Source: Butyricimonas sp. Marseille-P3923 (GTDB lineage Bacteria; Bacteroidota; Bacteroidia; Bacteroidales; Marinifilaceae). From it: a DNA stretch of 64,000 nucleotides. Below, in pieces: positions 27,450 through 37,193 of the stretch (its first letter is position 1; every line of letters begins with the position of its first letter). A program made the translations under genes and the position numbers. The notes under the pieces were generated by a model. The model saw only the letters and a program-made list of their open reading frames with translations. It had not been told where the DNA came from and did not search any database. Where the stretch lies: positions 1,054,001 to 1,118,000 of the forward strand of contig NZ_FXXL01000006.1 of the NCBI RefSeq assembly GCF_900184685.1, written 5' to 3'.

Positions 27450-28379
27450 TTATTTCTGAAACAACCTGATAGCCTCGGCCTTGTCTTTTTCCAATTGTTC
27501 CCGAAGCTCCTTTATATCTTCGAATTTTCGTTCTCCCCGAAGGCGGGTAATCAGTTTTATCGTGATAGTCCGGTTGTAGATATTTTGGTTGAAGTCGAAA
27601 ATATGAACCTCACAGGAAACGATGCCTTCTTTACTCACCGTCGGGCGTATCCCAATATTTAACATTCCATGGAAGACCTGTTCCCCGATGAAAACTTCTA
27701 CGGCATAAACGCCTATCGCGGGGAGTAATTTTCTTTCTTCCGGGATTTGCACGTTTGCCGTTGGGAAACCTATTTCCCGACCTAATTTGCGTCCGTCCAC
27801 GACTTTCCCGGTAATGGAGTAGGGGTAACCGAGAAAACGGTTTACCGTGTTGATATCGCCAACGGCCAAAGCGTTTCGTATTTTCGTGGAACTGACATTC
27901 ACGTCATTCTCCTCGAATACAACTTCCCGTTCCAGAAAGAAACCGTATTTCAAGGATAATTCCTGCAAGCTTTCGAAATTCCCCGCCCGATTCTTCCCGA
28001 ACCGGTGGTCGTATCCCACGACGAGTCCTTTGATATGAATCTTGTCCACCAGAATATTTTTCACGAAGTCTTGATAAGGTTGTTGGGAAAATTCGAGAGT
28101 GAATTTCAAGATAATCAAATGGTCTACCCCGTATTGTTCCAGTATGGCAATTTTCTCCTCGAGAGTTGTCAGTATACCCGGTTTCTTTTCCAGAGGATAC
28201 AACACTTCCCGCGGGTGAGGTTCAAAACTGATAATAACGGACTCTCCGTCGATACGGTCAGCTTTCTCTTTCAAGTGTTGAATCACGCGGGCGTGTCCTA
28301 AATGCACTCCGTCAAAACTACCGATAGTGACAACCGGGTTCTTGATATTAATACCTTCGACTCCGTGGTGAACTTTCAT
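27450..28379 (-). CDS. ribF: Bifunctional riboflavin kinase / FAD synthetase
   Basis: 309 residues from the ATG at 28379 (an in-frame ATG at 28397 adds six). The enzyme phosphorylates riboflavin to FMN and adenylates FMN to FAD in the cytoplasm. The N-terminal nucleotidyltransferase domain shows VVTIGSFDGVHLGHARVI (residues 16-33) with its HxGH-type nucleotide-binding motif, and VGYDHRFGKNRAGN further on. The C-terminal kinase domain (about 185-309) shows GREIGFPTANV and the FHGMLNIGIRPT segment. Length and domain order are those of standard RibF. It is preceded by a palindrome that probably terminates the upstream porin gene. Confidence 0.95.
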   Translation of the reverse strand: MKVHHGVEGINIKNPVVTIGSFDGVHLGHARVIQHLKEKADRIDGESVIISFEPHPREVLYPLEKKPGILTTLEEKIAILEQYGVDHLIILKFTLEFSQQPYQDFVKNILVDKIHIKGLVVGYDHRFGKNRAGNFESLQELSLKYGFFLEREVVFEENDVNVSSTKIRNALAVGDINTVNRFLGYPYSITGKVVDGRKLGREIGFPTANVQIPEERKLLPAIGVYAVEVFIGEQVFHGMLNIGIRPTVSKEGIVSCEVHIFDFNQNIYNRTITIKLITRLRGERKFEDIKELREQLEKDKAEAIRLFQK

Positions 28380-28444
28380 TTCAAATGAGTTGAACAATTT
28401 GACGCGAAAGTAATATAAATAACCGAATAATGGAGTCTATAAAA

Positions 28445-28488
28445 TTCATAAGGTTTATAAACTTTATGAACTTTATAAACCTTATGAA
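28445..28488. terminator. 17-bp perfect palindrome between porin gene and ribF
   Basis: Arms at 28445-28461 and 28472-28488 are exactly complementary around a 10-nt loop (ctttatgaac). The words tttataaac and tttatgaac recur across 28450-28498. It lies downstream of the porin gene on the minus strand. There is no T run, so the terminator role is tentative. Confidence 0.5.
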
Positions 28489-28506
28489 CTTTATGAACCC
28501 GCTACT

Positions 28507-29745
28507 TTAGAAGCGATACTGTATCATCGTGTTGATACGACTCGCATTACCGTAGTCTTTGTTGAAGTCGTTACGGCGTCCGAAGACGTATTCGATACCA
28601 CATGAACCGTATTCGCTGAAATCCCAGAATAGATTGGCGGCGGCGTATTGAGCGTATTTGTATGAGGTGGTCGGCATGCCGAACCGTTCCTCTACACGGG
28701 CGTAACTGTACATGATGTTGGAAGAAAGCTCTTCATTCCATTTGTGAGAGAAACCTCCATAGGCTCCCCACGCGCGGGATGCTTTCAATTTTCCCTCGGC
28801 GGTGGCACTGGGTACGAGGTCAAGACCTATACCGGATATATCCTGTATATAATTGGAAATACCTTTACCGCAAACACCTTGGAAACAGAAAGACGTGCTT
28901 TCCGAGAACTGCCAGATTCCACTTAAAGAGGCGCCCCAGCCCGTTACGATTTGGTCTTTGTCCTTGATTTCATCCTTGTAATACATGTTTCTTAATACCG
29001 CTCCGGCTTGCAAGTGACTGCCGTTTTTGAAACTGTATCTCACGTTAAGCGGGATGTCGGGAATCCTTTGATGAATATAATCCGTGAATTCTCCTTCCGT
29101 GTAAGACGGTTCCACGTATTCAAGGGCTAAAGAGGCTTGCCAATGCTCGTTGAAATCCCGCGTGTACCGGATTTGCGGTTGACGTAAGGCAACTTCACTG
29201 GTCGGGCCTTCCTCGTCGATTGTGGCAGGACCCGCGGAAATGTCACAGAAAGTACTCCATGTCTTACCAATAGTGAAGCCTCTGAATTTAATGAAAGCCT
29301 GTCTTAGGATAGGAGCGTTTTGTGAGCCTTCGAACTCCATTTCCATGTAAGTAACCAGTCTGCCGACTTCTGTATCGCCTACCAGTTTGAAGAATAACCG
29401 GGACTGTCCCACGTCGATACCGTAACGTCCGCCGGATTGATGACCTTTCAGGGCGATAGAGTTCGTTTCGAAGTAATTGTCATTGGGAACTCCGTTAAAA
29501 TCGTAAATTCCCTGCACCTGTACAAACCCTCCCACGCCGAATACGAAGTTTTTATCCTTGTTGAAAAACACAAATCTCGGGGAAGCGGGATCGTTAAAGG
29601 ATAGCGGAAAAGCTTCTTTCATCATTTTGTAAAAGTTATCCGCATCATTTTTTGCCGACACGGAAGTCACGTTGACTTGCGCTCGTGCTCCCGTGTAGAT
29701 TCCACAAGAGATAGCAATCAACAATAGCAATGTCAATTTTTTCAT
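28507..29745 (-). CDS. DcaP-like trimeric outer membrane porin
   Basis: 412 residues with a signal peptide ending at ARAQ (about 23). A short helical stretch with MMKEAFPLSF precedes a barrel of alternating hydrophobic and polar strands that ends in a C-terminal Phe (INTMIQYRF), the outer membrane insertion signal. The segment FVFGVGGFVQVQGIYDFN and the downstream RYGIDVGQSRLFFKL fit the DcaP-like family, which forms small-solute channels in Bacteroidota and Acinetobacter. Substrate unknown. Monocistronic by context, on the minus strand between ribF and glyS. Confidence 0.82.
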   Translation of the reverse strand: MKKLTLLLLIAISCGIYTGARAQVNVTSVSAKNDADNFYKMMKEAFPLSFNDPASPRFVFFNKDKNFVFGVGGFVQVQGIYDFNGVPNDNYFETNSIALKGHQSGGRYGIDVGQSRLFFKLVGDTEVGRLVTYMEMEFEGSQNAPILRQAFIKFRGFTIGKTWSTFCDISAGPATIDEEGPTSEVALRQPQIRYTRDFNEHWQASLALEYVEPSYTEGEFTDYIHQRIPDIPLNVRYSFKNGSHLQAGAVLRNMYYKDEIKDKDQIVTGWGASLSGIWQFSESTSFCFQGVCGKGISNYIQDISGIGLDLVPSATAEGKLKASRAWGAYGGFSHKWNEELSSNIMYSYARVEERFGMPTTSYKYAQYAAANLFWDFSEYGSCGIEYVFGRRNDFNKDYGNASRINTMIQYRF

Positions 29746-29820
29746 AGTGCTACAAATTAGTTGGTTAATTTAGTAACACTATATACGGGGAAGGATAGTA
29801 AAAGTTCAGGTAATTCAGTG

Positions 29821-29861
29821 ATTTGACCTTACGACCTTATGGACTTTAAGACTTTATGGAC
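29821..29861 (-). repeat. 41-bp dispersed element, copy 1
   Basis: Its reverse complement matches 47509-47549 at 38 of 41 positions without gaps. In both places it lies 2-5 bp beyond a hairpin that follows the end of a gene (glyS here, a thioredoxin gene there), in the same orientation relative to transcription. Short words such as cttatggac repeat within it. Confidence 0.65.
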
Positions 29862-29863
29862 TA

Positions 29864-29887
29864 GAGGGCGTGTTTTGACACGCCCTC
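29864..29887 (-). terminator. glyS: glyS terminator
   Basis: A 9-bp perfect stem, gagggcgtg and cacgccctc, around a 6-nt loop, starting 7 bp after the glyS stop on the minus strand. It is the hairpin part of the dispersed element described at 29821. Confidence 0.75.
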
Positions 29888-29893
29888 ATCGAA

Positions 29894-31450
29894 TTATATT
29901 TTGACCTCTTTCAGGATTTCCCGCAAGTCGGTCTTCTTCTTCAAAATGTCATATAATTGGTCGATAGCCACGCGTTCCTGTTCCATCGTGTCACGATAAC
30001 GTATGGTCACGGCATTGTCTTCCAGTGTTTGATGGTCAACCGTGATACAGAACGGGGTTCCGATAGCATCCTGCCGACGGTAACGCTTACCGATAGAATC
30101 CTTTTCATCGTATTGGCATCTGAAATCAAGACGTAATAATTTCATGATTTCTTCCGCTTTCTCCGGTAGCCCGTCTTTTTTCACTAATGGCATAACGGCA
30201 AGTTTGACCGGAGCCAAGGCGGGCGGCAATTTCAACACGACACGCGCATCCTTTGAACCGTCTTCTTTCACGATCTCCTCCTCCTTGTACGCGGCGGAAA
30301 GGATTTGCAGGAACATACGGTCTACCCCGATAGATGTTTCTACCACGTACGGCACGTATGACTCGTTCAATTCCGGATCAAAATATTGTAATTTTTTGCC
30401 GGAGAATTCTTGATGTCGTTTCAGGTCAAAGTCCGTGCGGGAATGGATACCTTCTACTTCCTTGAACCCGAACGGGAATTTATATTCGATGTCTGTGGCT
30501 GCATTCGCGTAGTGAGCCAATTTCTCGTGATCGTGGAAGCGATAGTTTTCAGCCCCGAAACCGAGAGCCTGATGCCAGCTCATACGGGTTTCTTTCCATT
30601 TCTTGAACCACTCCAATTCCGAACCGGGGCGTACAAAAAATTGCATCTCCATTTGCTCGAACTCGCGCATACGGAAAATAAATTGGCGAGCCACGATTTC
30701 GTTGCGGAACGCTTTACCGATTTGAGCGATACCGAAAGGAACCTTCATCCGTCCTGTCTTCTGAACATTCAGAAAGTTCACGAAAATACCCTGTGCGGTT
30801 TCCGGGCGCAGGTAAATCTTGCTGGCACCTTCTGCCGTGGAACCCATCTCCGTGGAGAACATCAGGTTGAACTGGCGTACTTCCGTCCAATTGCAGGTAC
30901 CGGATATAGGGCATACAATCTTATTGTCGATGATAATCTGACGCACTTCCGTCAGGTCGTTATCGTTCAACGCCTTTGCCATTCTTGCCGTGAGTTCCTC
31001 TTTTTTTCGGATATTCTCCAGCACTTGGGGATTTGTTTGGCGATATAACGTTTCGTCGAATTTCTCCCCGAATCTTTTTTTGGCCTTTGCCACGTCTTTC
31101 TCGATCTTATCCTCGTATTTGGCGATATGGTCTTCGATCAACACGTCGGCACGATATCTCTTCTTGGAATCTTTATTGTCAATCAACGGATCGTTAAATG
31201 CATCCACGTGTCCGGAAGCCTTCCAGATGCTCGGGTGCATAAAAATAGCGGAATCCAGTCCCACGACATTCTCGTGCAGGAGTACCATCGAGTCCCACCA
31301 GTATTTCTTGATATTATTCTTCAATTCCACCCCGTACTGACCGTAATCATACACGGCAGCCAACCCGTCATATATCTCTGATGACTGGAACACGTACCCG
31401 TATTCTTTACAGTGTGCTACCAGCTTCTTAAAAACATCCTCTTGTGCCAT
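29894..31450 (-). CDS. glyS: Glycyl-tRNA synthetase (alpha2 type)
   Basis: 518 residues; charges tRNA-Gly in the cytoplasm. It begins QEDVFKKLVAHCKEYGYVFQSSEIYDGLAAVYDYG, the typical start of the eukaryote/Bacteroidota-like dimeric GlyRS. Class II motif 2 (FRNEIVARQFIFRMREFEQMEMQFF) is at about 255-280 and motif 3 (ETSIGVDRMFLQIL) at about 380. The anticodon-binding domain fills the C-terminal 130 residues, ending in an LREILKEVKI helix. The length is normal. It is the only subunit needed, unlike the alpha2beta2 GlyQ/GlyS type. Its upstream gap (31451-31529) is AT-rich with repeats of taaatcgtaa-like words and shows no clear promoter. Confidence 0.97.
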   Translation of the reverse strand: MAQEDVFKKLVAHCKEYGYVFQSSEIYDGLAAVYDYGQYGVELKNNIKKYWWDSMVLLHENVVGLDSAIFMHPSIWKASGHVDAFNDPLIDNKDSKKRYRADVLIEDHIAKYEDKIEKDVAKAKKRFGEKFDETLYRQTNPQVLENIRKKEELTARMAKALNDNDLTEVRQIIIDNKIVCPISGTCNWTEVRQFNLMFSTEMGSTAEGASKIYLRPETAQGIFVNFLNVQKTGRMKVPFGIAQIGKAFRNEIVARQFIFRMREFEQMEMQFFVRPGSELEWFKKWKETRMSWHQALGFGAENYRFHDHEKLAHYANAATDIEYKFPFGFKEVEGIHSRTDFDLKRHQEFSGKKLQYFDPELNESYVPYVVETSIGVDRMFLQILSAAYKEEEIVKEDGSKDARVVLKLPPALAPVKLAVMPLVKKDGLPEKAEEIMKLLRLDFRCQYDEKDSIGKRYRRQDAIGTPFCITVDHQTLEDNAVTIRYRDTMEQERVAIDQLYDILKKKTDLREILKEVKI

Positions 31451-31529
31451 TTTAATTTTAGATTTATGATTTTAAATTTTAGATTCAGTTTGCGTTTATA
31501 ATCGTAAATCTGTAATCTGAAATCGTAAA

Positions 31530-33224
31530 TTAATTGTCTACTCCAATTTCTTTTATCGCTTCGGTCACGTTGATAGCGTAATCTCCGATTTTTTCACATT
31601 CGAAGAATATGTCACTGTAAACGATACCTGTCGCGTAATTATATTTCTTCTCCTCGATAGCCGTCAAGTGCTCCTGTTGCAGGATAGTACGGTAATCATT
31701 GATCGTTTGCTCCACCTCGTAAGCTTTTTTTGCTTTTACCTCTTTGTATTCAAGGGCAAGGTTGGCGCACATGACAACGAGAGCTTCGTCCACGATAGCC
31801 ATCATGTGGCGTAACTTCTCGTCAAGAAAGTCTGGAAATTCTATATTCTGTTCATTCCGGCGACCGATAGCCTTTGCCACGTTCAACGAGGAATCCGCGA
31901 TACTTTCAATTTCCGATACGATTCTAAACATGGCACGCAACCGTTGTGTATTTTCCGTGGAGAGTTTCGACTCGGAAACCTTGGTCAAGTAATCGGCGAT
32001 TTCTACTTCCACCACGTCGCTCTCGTCTTCCAGTTTATCGATGCGGTTGAATTTCTTCTCGAACTCTTTTGTCGGCGTGTGCATGATTTCTACCACTTGG
32101 CGATACATGTCCAACGTGTTCTTTGCATAATGCGAAATCTCTTGTTTCGCTTGGAATAGAGAAGCATCCGGGGTAGAAAGCAACCCGATTTTAATGTGTT
32201 TCAGCGTGAACGCATCGTCTGCCGATTCTTTTGATTTAATCATCCGGGTAACCAACTGGGCAATCACTTTCGTGAACCAAATCAGTAAGAACACGTTAGC
32301 GACATTAAAACAAGTATGGAATAATGATAAGGCAACCGGCACGGAACCGACCTCCGTGAACGGGTTACCGATACCCAGAATTATACTGAGTTTTGCCACC
32401 CAGCCGAGGAATATCGGGAAGATGGCTAGTACCCATAATACCCCGAACACGTTAAACAGGAAATGTGCGAATGCGGCTCTTTTCGCTGTCGTGTTGGCAA
32501 CCATGGCGGCAAGATTTGCCGTGATAGTGGTTCCTATGTTTTCACCCAACACCATGGAGGCGGCAATATCGAACCCGATCCATCCGTTGGCACACATGAC
32601 CAGCGTCAATGCCATCGTGGCGGAAGAGGATTGTATCAATATCGTTAAGGCTGTTCCTATCAGCATAAACAGGATGTAGGAACCGTATCCCATGTCCGTG
32701 TAATTATGCAGAAAGTTTAGAATTTCAGGATTCTCGTGTATATTCGGCATGTTCTCCTGCAAGAAGTTCAACCCGATAAACAAAAGACCGAAACCGATGA
32801 TTAATTCTCCCCAGCTCTTTCGTATCCGCTTTGCCGAGAACAGAAGCGGTAAACTCAGACCGATCAGGGGAAGCGACAGGCTTACCATGCTGACTTTGAA
32901 GCCGAGGATGGAAATCAACCATGCCGTGAACGTGGTTCCCACGTTGGCTCCCATGATAACCCCGATGGAACCGACAAGGTCAAGTAACCCGGCGTTCACG
33001 AAACTGACGACCATTACCGTGGTCGCTGACGAACTTTGAATGATTGTGGTAATTAGAAGACCGGTGATAACACCTTTCACGCGATTGGATGTCATTGCGG
33101 CGAGGATGGTTCTCATTTTATTACCCGCTACCTTTTGCAAGGCCTCACTCATCATCTTCATTCCAAAGAGGAACACACCCAATGATCCGATCAATTGCAA
33201 GAAATCGAGAATCGTGTAATTCAT
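31530..33224 (-). CDS. Na/Pi cotransporter family protein with PhoU-like C-terminal domain
   Basis: 564 residues. The membrane part carries the two inverted-repeat signatures of the family: QSSSATTVMVVSFVNAG with GANVGTTFTAW in the first half, and QSSSATMALTLVMCANG with GENIGTTITANLAAM in the second. The C-terminal 200 residues (about 350-564) are helical and PhoU-like, with paired helices such as FEKKFNRIDKLEDESDVVEVE. The family is thought to import phosphate with sodium or to export it; direction cannot be read here. It lies downstream of groEL on the same strand, but a terminator at 33281-33308 separates them, so it likely has its own promoter. Confidence 0.9.
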   Translation of the reverse strand: MNYTILDFLQLIGSLGVFLFGMKMMSEALQKVAGNKMRTILAAMTSNRVKGVITGLLITTIIQSSSATTVMVVSFVNAGLLDLVGSIGVIMGANVGTTFTAWLISILGFKVSMVSLSLPLIGLSLPLLFSAKRIRKSWGELIIGFGLLFIGLNFLQENMPNIHENPEILNFLHNYTDMGYGSYILFMLIGTALTILIQSSSATMALTLVMCANGWIGFDIAASMVLGENIGTTITANLAAMVANTTAKRAAFAHFLFNVFGVLWVLAIFPIFLGWVAKLSIILGIGNPFTEVGSVPVALSLFHTCFNVANVFLLIWFTKVIAQLVTRMIKSKESADDAFTLKHIKIGLLSTPDASLFQAKQEISHYAKNTLDMYRQVVEIMHTPTKEFEKKFNRIDKLEDESDVVEVEIADYLTKVSESKLSTENTQRLRAMFRIVSEIESIADSSLNVAKAIGRRNEQNIEFPDFLDEKLRHMMAIVDEALVVMCANLALEYKEVKAKKAYEVEQTINDYRTILQQEHLTAIEEKKYNYATGIVYSDIFFECEKIGDYAINVTEAIKEIGVDN

Positions 33225-33280
33225 AAACAGTTATTTGTAATAAATAGAATTTGCGACGTAAAGGTATAACAATCTAAATA

Positions 33281-33308
33281 AAAAAAGCCCCCATGCGGGA
33301 GCTTTTTT
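33281..33308 (-). terminator. groESL terminator
   Basis: A GC-rich stem (gctcccg and cgggggc, minus-strand reading, one mismatch) flanked by A and T runs of seven or more, 19 bp after the groEL stop on the minus strand. Textbook intrinsic terminator. Confidence 0.85.
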
Positions 33309-33326
33309 TTATTTTAATTGTCGGTA

Positions 33327-34988
<1,662 letters not shown>

Positions 34989-35049
34989 TTAAATTTTAAA
35001 TTGAAAATCGATAGCGTGTAATTCATTTTCAATTCTCCATTTTCAATTG

Positions 35050-35319
35050 TTATAGAACCACTAGAATATCGGATTGATTCATGATCAAGTACTTCTTGTC
35101 GTCAATCGTGGCTTCCGTGCCTGAATATTTACCGAATAAAACGGTGTCGCCAACCTTGATTTCCATCGGTTCGTCATGCTTTCCGTTTCCGGTTGCAACT
35201 ACGACGCCTTTTTGTGGTTTTTCTTTTGCGGAATCAGGGATGATGATTCCTGAAGCAGTTTTAGTTTCAGCCTCTACCGGCTCTACAATAATTTTGTTAA
35301 GAACTGTCTTAAGTGCCAT
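35050..35319 (-). CDS. groES: Co-chaperonin GroES
   Basis: 89 residues; heptameric lid of GroEL. The start LKTVLNKIIVEPVEAETKTASGIIIPDSAKEKPQKG contains the mobile loop (KTASGIIIPD, residues 20-29) that contacts GroEL. It ends DDKKYLIMNQSDILVVL, as usual. Directly upstream of groEL on the same strand. A terminator for the preceding secG transcript and a sigma-54-like site at 35391-35406 lie upstream, so expression probably starts within that gap. I saw no CIRCE (HrcA) operator. Confidence 0.97.
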   Translation of the reverse strand: MALKTVLNKIIVEPVEAETKTASGIIIPDSAKEKPQKGVVVATGNGKHDEPMEIKVGDTVLFGKYSGTEATIDDKKYLIMNQSDILVVL

Positions 35320-35390
35320 AATTCTTAATTTAAAAGTTTATTATTAATTGAAATTATCTCTATTTTTAAAATCAAATACGTCATTGACGG

Positions 35391-35406
35391 TACACATTCC
35401 GTGCCA
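35391..35406 (-). promoter_or_regulatory. Sigma-54-like promoter site upstream of groES
   Basis: On the minus strand the site reads TGGCACGGAATGTGTA. It matches the -24 block TGGCACG exactly and keeps the -12 G, but reads T where the consensus TTGCA has C. The ATG of groES is 71 bp downstream. The imperfect -12 block makes this only a candidate. Confidence 0.35.
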
Positions 35407-35409
35407 AAC

Positions 35410-35448
35410 AAAAAAATGTCAGTATGACTGACATACTGACATTTTTTT
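35410..35448. terminator. Terminator after secG
   Basis: A 17-bp perfect inverted repeat (arms 35410-35426 and 35432-35448) with an A run on one side and a T run on the other, and a 5-nt loop. It lies 31 bp beyond the secG stop on the minus strand. Confidence 0.88.
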
Positions 35449-35479
35449 TGTTTATAATATAAAATATAGAATCTTCTAG

Positions 35480-35836
35480 TTATTCTTGGGTATCTCCGCT
35501 GTTGTCATCCACTGGAGTCGTGCTAACCGGTGCGCCGAAATCAGGAACACTTTGAGTCGGTGCCGATTGGTTCAATTGTTCTTGAATTGCGGATTGTTTC
35601 CCACCTTGTTGACCTCTCGGGATCACCATGGCAGCCACGATACATAAAACGAGCATAGCGCCGGCTAGTGTCCACGTTGCTTTTTCAAGGAAATCGGTTG
35701 TTTTTCTTACACCCATGATTTGATTTGAAGAAGCAAAGGTTGAAGATAAACCACCGCCTTTTGAGTTTTGCACCAATACGATCAATATTAATAAAGCGCA
35801 AACAATAAAGATCAAAATAGAAACAACTAAGTACAT
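35480..35836 (-). CDS. secG: Preprotein translocase subunit SecG
   Basis: 118 residues. Two membrane helices, about 3-23 (VVSILIFIVCALLILIVLVQ) and about 54-72 (TLAGAMLVLCIVAAMVIP), flank the conserved cytoplasmic loop QNSKGGGLSSTF. A polar, serine/threonine/proline-rich tail of about 40 residues ends the protein, as in other Bacteroidales SecG. It is an accessory subunit of the SecYEG channel. The start codon is 1 bp after the stop of the preceding gene, so translation is probably coupled. Confidence 0.93.
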   Translation of the reverse strand: MYLVVSILIFIVCALLILIVLVQNSKGGGLSSTFASSNQIMGVRKTTDFLEKATWTLAGAMLVLCIVAAMVIPRGQQGGKQSAIQEQLNQSAPTQSVPDFGAPVSTTPVDDNSGDTQE

Positions 35837-35837
35837 A

Positions 35838-36548
35838 TTAATTCGTATTATTATTTAAGTTCTCTTTTATTTTTTCAATCTGACTCGCGAAGTAAACACT
35901 TTTTTCCGGATATTTCAAACTTAATTTCGAATAAGTTGCGATAGCCTTGTCATATAATTGCTGACGGATGTATATTTTAGCCAATGTTTCCGAGAAAAAT
36001 TCTGTTGTCGAATCCGTGTCAGTTGCCGTGATCTCGGGGGAAGGCACGTTTTCGCCCGTGAATTTGGCGATAGAAGGTTCCGTTTCAATAAATTTCTCGA
36101 TCAACGTATCCCGTCGCTCCTCTTTTTGCTTCTTTTTGGTCAACCATTCGTTCGCGAGCTCGTCAAGTGATAACATTTTTTCTTCAGGAAATTCATTTTC
36201 CAGCTGGTAATACGGCATCGGTAAACGAGTTTTTTTCTCTTCTTCCCGATCTTCGAGAAGTTCGATGGCGACAGGTTCCTGCTGGTAAACTTGCTCGAGC
36301 GAAGTACTCTCAAGGGATAACAGGTTATGCAGGTAACGGTAGAATTGTTTGTGATCCGGGATGAAAATGGTATTTTGACGTAATTTCTCCGGGTATGCCG
36401 GATGTCCCGTATCATGTAACATTTTCAAGTACACGACACGTGCCGTTGAGAAATAAGGGTATTGCTCTATCAGTGATTCAACCTCCCCGATAAGCTCTCC
36501 TTCGTTACGTCCGGAACGTATAATATCTATTAATTCTTCCGTGTTCAA
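35838..36548 (-). CDS. Conserved hypothetical protein, TPR-like C-terminus
   Basis: 236 residues, no signal peptide or membrane helix. The N-terminal part is helical with IEQYPYFSTARVVYLKMLHDTG, a motif typical of a Bacteroidales family encoded between lptE and secG. The middle (about 100-170) is charged and of low complexity. The C-terminal about 60 residues (TLAKIYIRQQLYDKAIATYSKLSLKYPEKS) match one TPR unit (residues about 188-221). Cytoplasmic by prediction. Function unknown; its fixed position beside lptE and secG, which I recall from related genomes, hints at envelope biogenesis but proves nothing. It starts 3 bp after lptE. Confidence 0.75.
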   Translation of the reverse strand: MNTEELIDIIRSGRNEGELIGEVESLIEQYPYFSTARVVYLKMLHDTGHPAYPEKLRQNTIFIPDHKQFYRYLHNLLSLESTSLEQVYQQEPVAIELLEDREEEKKTRLPMPYYQLENEFPEEKMLSLDELANEWLTKKKQKEERRDTLIEKFIETEPSIAKFTGENVPSPEITATDTDSTTEFFSETLAKIYIRQQLYDKAIATYSKLSLKYPEKSVYFASQIEKIKENLNNNTN

Positions 36549-36551
36549 ATT

Positions 36552-37070
36552 CTACCAGTTTACAAGTGCTTTATTAAACACGTCTTCGATAATCTTGTCC
36601 GTGATATTCTTTATTAATTCCGGTTCCGCCGCATCATAATTCACGTCTATCCCGTAATCCTCGTAATGCGAGAAACTACTGTCGAAATCGGACTTGCCAG
36701 TTTCGTCTTTCGTGTTCGTGTATTTCACCCGGATAGTGATCGTGAGGCGGTTCTGTGCTGCCACTTCATCCCGTTGGATATCCACCGGGCGTTGCGTAAA
36801 GCCCGTGATTTGTCCCTCGAACCGGATATCCCCGTTATTGTCTGTCACTTCCGTTAGACTGGTACGGTCCCTCAAGTATTTTTTCAATGCCTCCGTGAAA
36901 TCAGAACCCAAGTTTGGTGCAAAAGGTGTTTTATTCGAAAAATAATCCACCGAGAAAGTCTTCTCCCCGTTGGTCAGAGATACTCCCGAGAAAGCGTATT
37001 TCACGCTTGACAACTTGCACCCGCTGAACGTCACGGCTAATAATAATATAGGTAAAATTCTTTTAATCAT
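36552..37070 (-). CDS. lptE: LptE-family LPS-assembly lipoprotein
   Basis: 172 residues; lipobox cysteine at 18 (TFSGCKLSSVKYAFSG). The region of residues 20-70 reads FSGVSLTNGEKTFSVDYFSNK, as in Bacteroidota LptE, followed by a strand-rich core containing IRFEGQITGFTQRPVDIQRDEVAAQNRLTITI (cited as an outline) and a helix at the end (IIEDVFNKALVNW). LptE plugs the LptD barrel at the outer membrane and assists LPS insertion. The gene is followed after 3 bp by the TPR-like gene and preceded after 122 bp by the sigma-54 activator, all on the minus strand. Confidence 0.88.
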   Translation of the reverse strand: MIKRILPILLLAVTFSGCKLSSVKYAFSGVSLTNGEKTFSVDYFSNKTPFAPNLGSDFTEALKKYLRDRTSLTEVTDNNGDIRFEGQITGFTQRPVDIQRDEVAAQNRLTITIRVKYTNTKDETGKSDFDSSFSHYEDYGIDVNYDAAEPELIKNITDKIIEDVFNKALVNW

Positions 37071-37144
37071 CTGATTCTTAATAATGAACTATGAGTAAAT
37101 CTATCGTTTCGACAAAAATACGAATTAATTTTTTAATCGTAAGT

Positions 37145-37193
37145 CATAAATCGTAAATCATAAATCGTAAATCATAAATCGTAAATCATAAAT
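37145..37193. repeat. Tandem 14-bp repeat
   Basis: Three exact copies of cataaatcgtaaat (37145-37158, 37159-37172, 37173-37186) and a partial fourth, running into the stop codon of the sigma-54 activator gene. A related word, aatcgtaaat, recurs at 31498-31526. The repeat lies in the gap upstream of lptE. Confidence 0.75.

Noticed and set aside
30410-31048. Long open frame opposite glyS
   Set aside because: It is antisense to a certain glycyl-tRNA synthetase gene and has no recognisable features; the same holds for the long frames opposite groEL and the susC genes.
35320-35409. HrcA (CIRCE) operator before groES
   Set aside because: The nine-base inverted repeat TTAGCACTC/GAGTGCTAA is not present.
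37145-37193. Regular short repeats that could suggest a CRISPR array
   Set aside because: The 14-bp units are directly adjacent with no spacers, and no cas genes are nearby; it is a simple tandem repeat.
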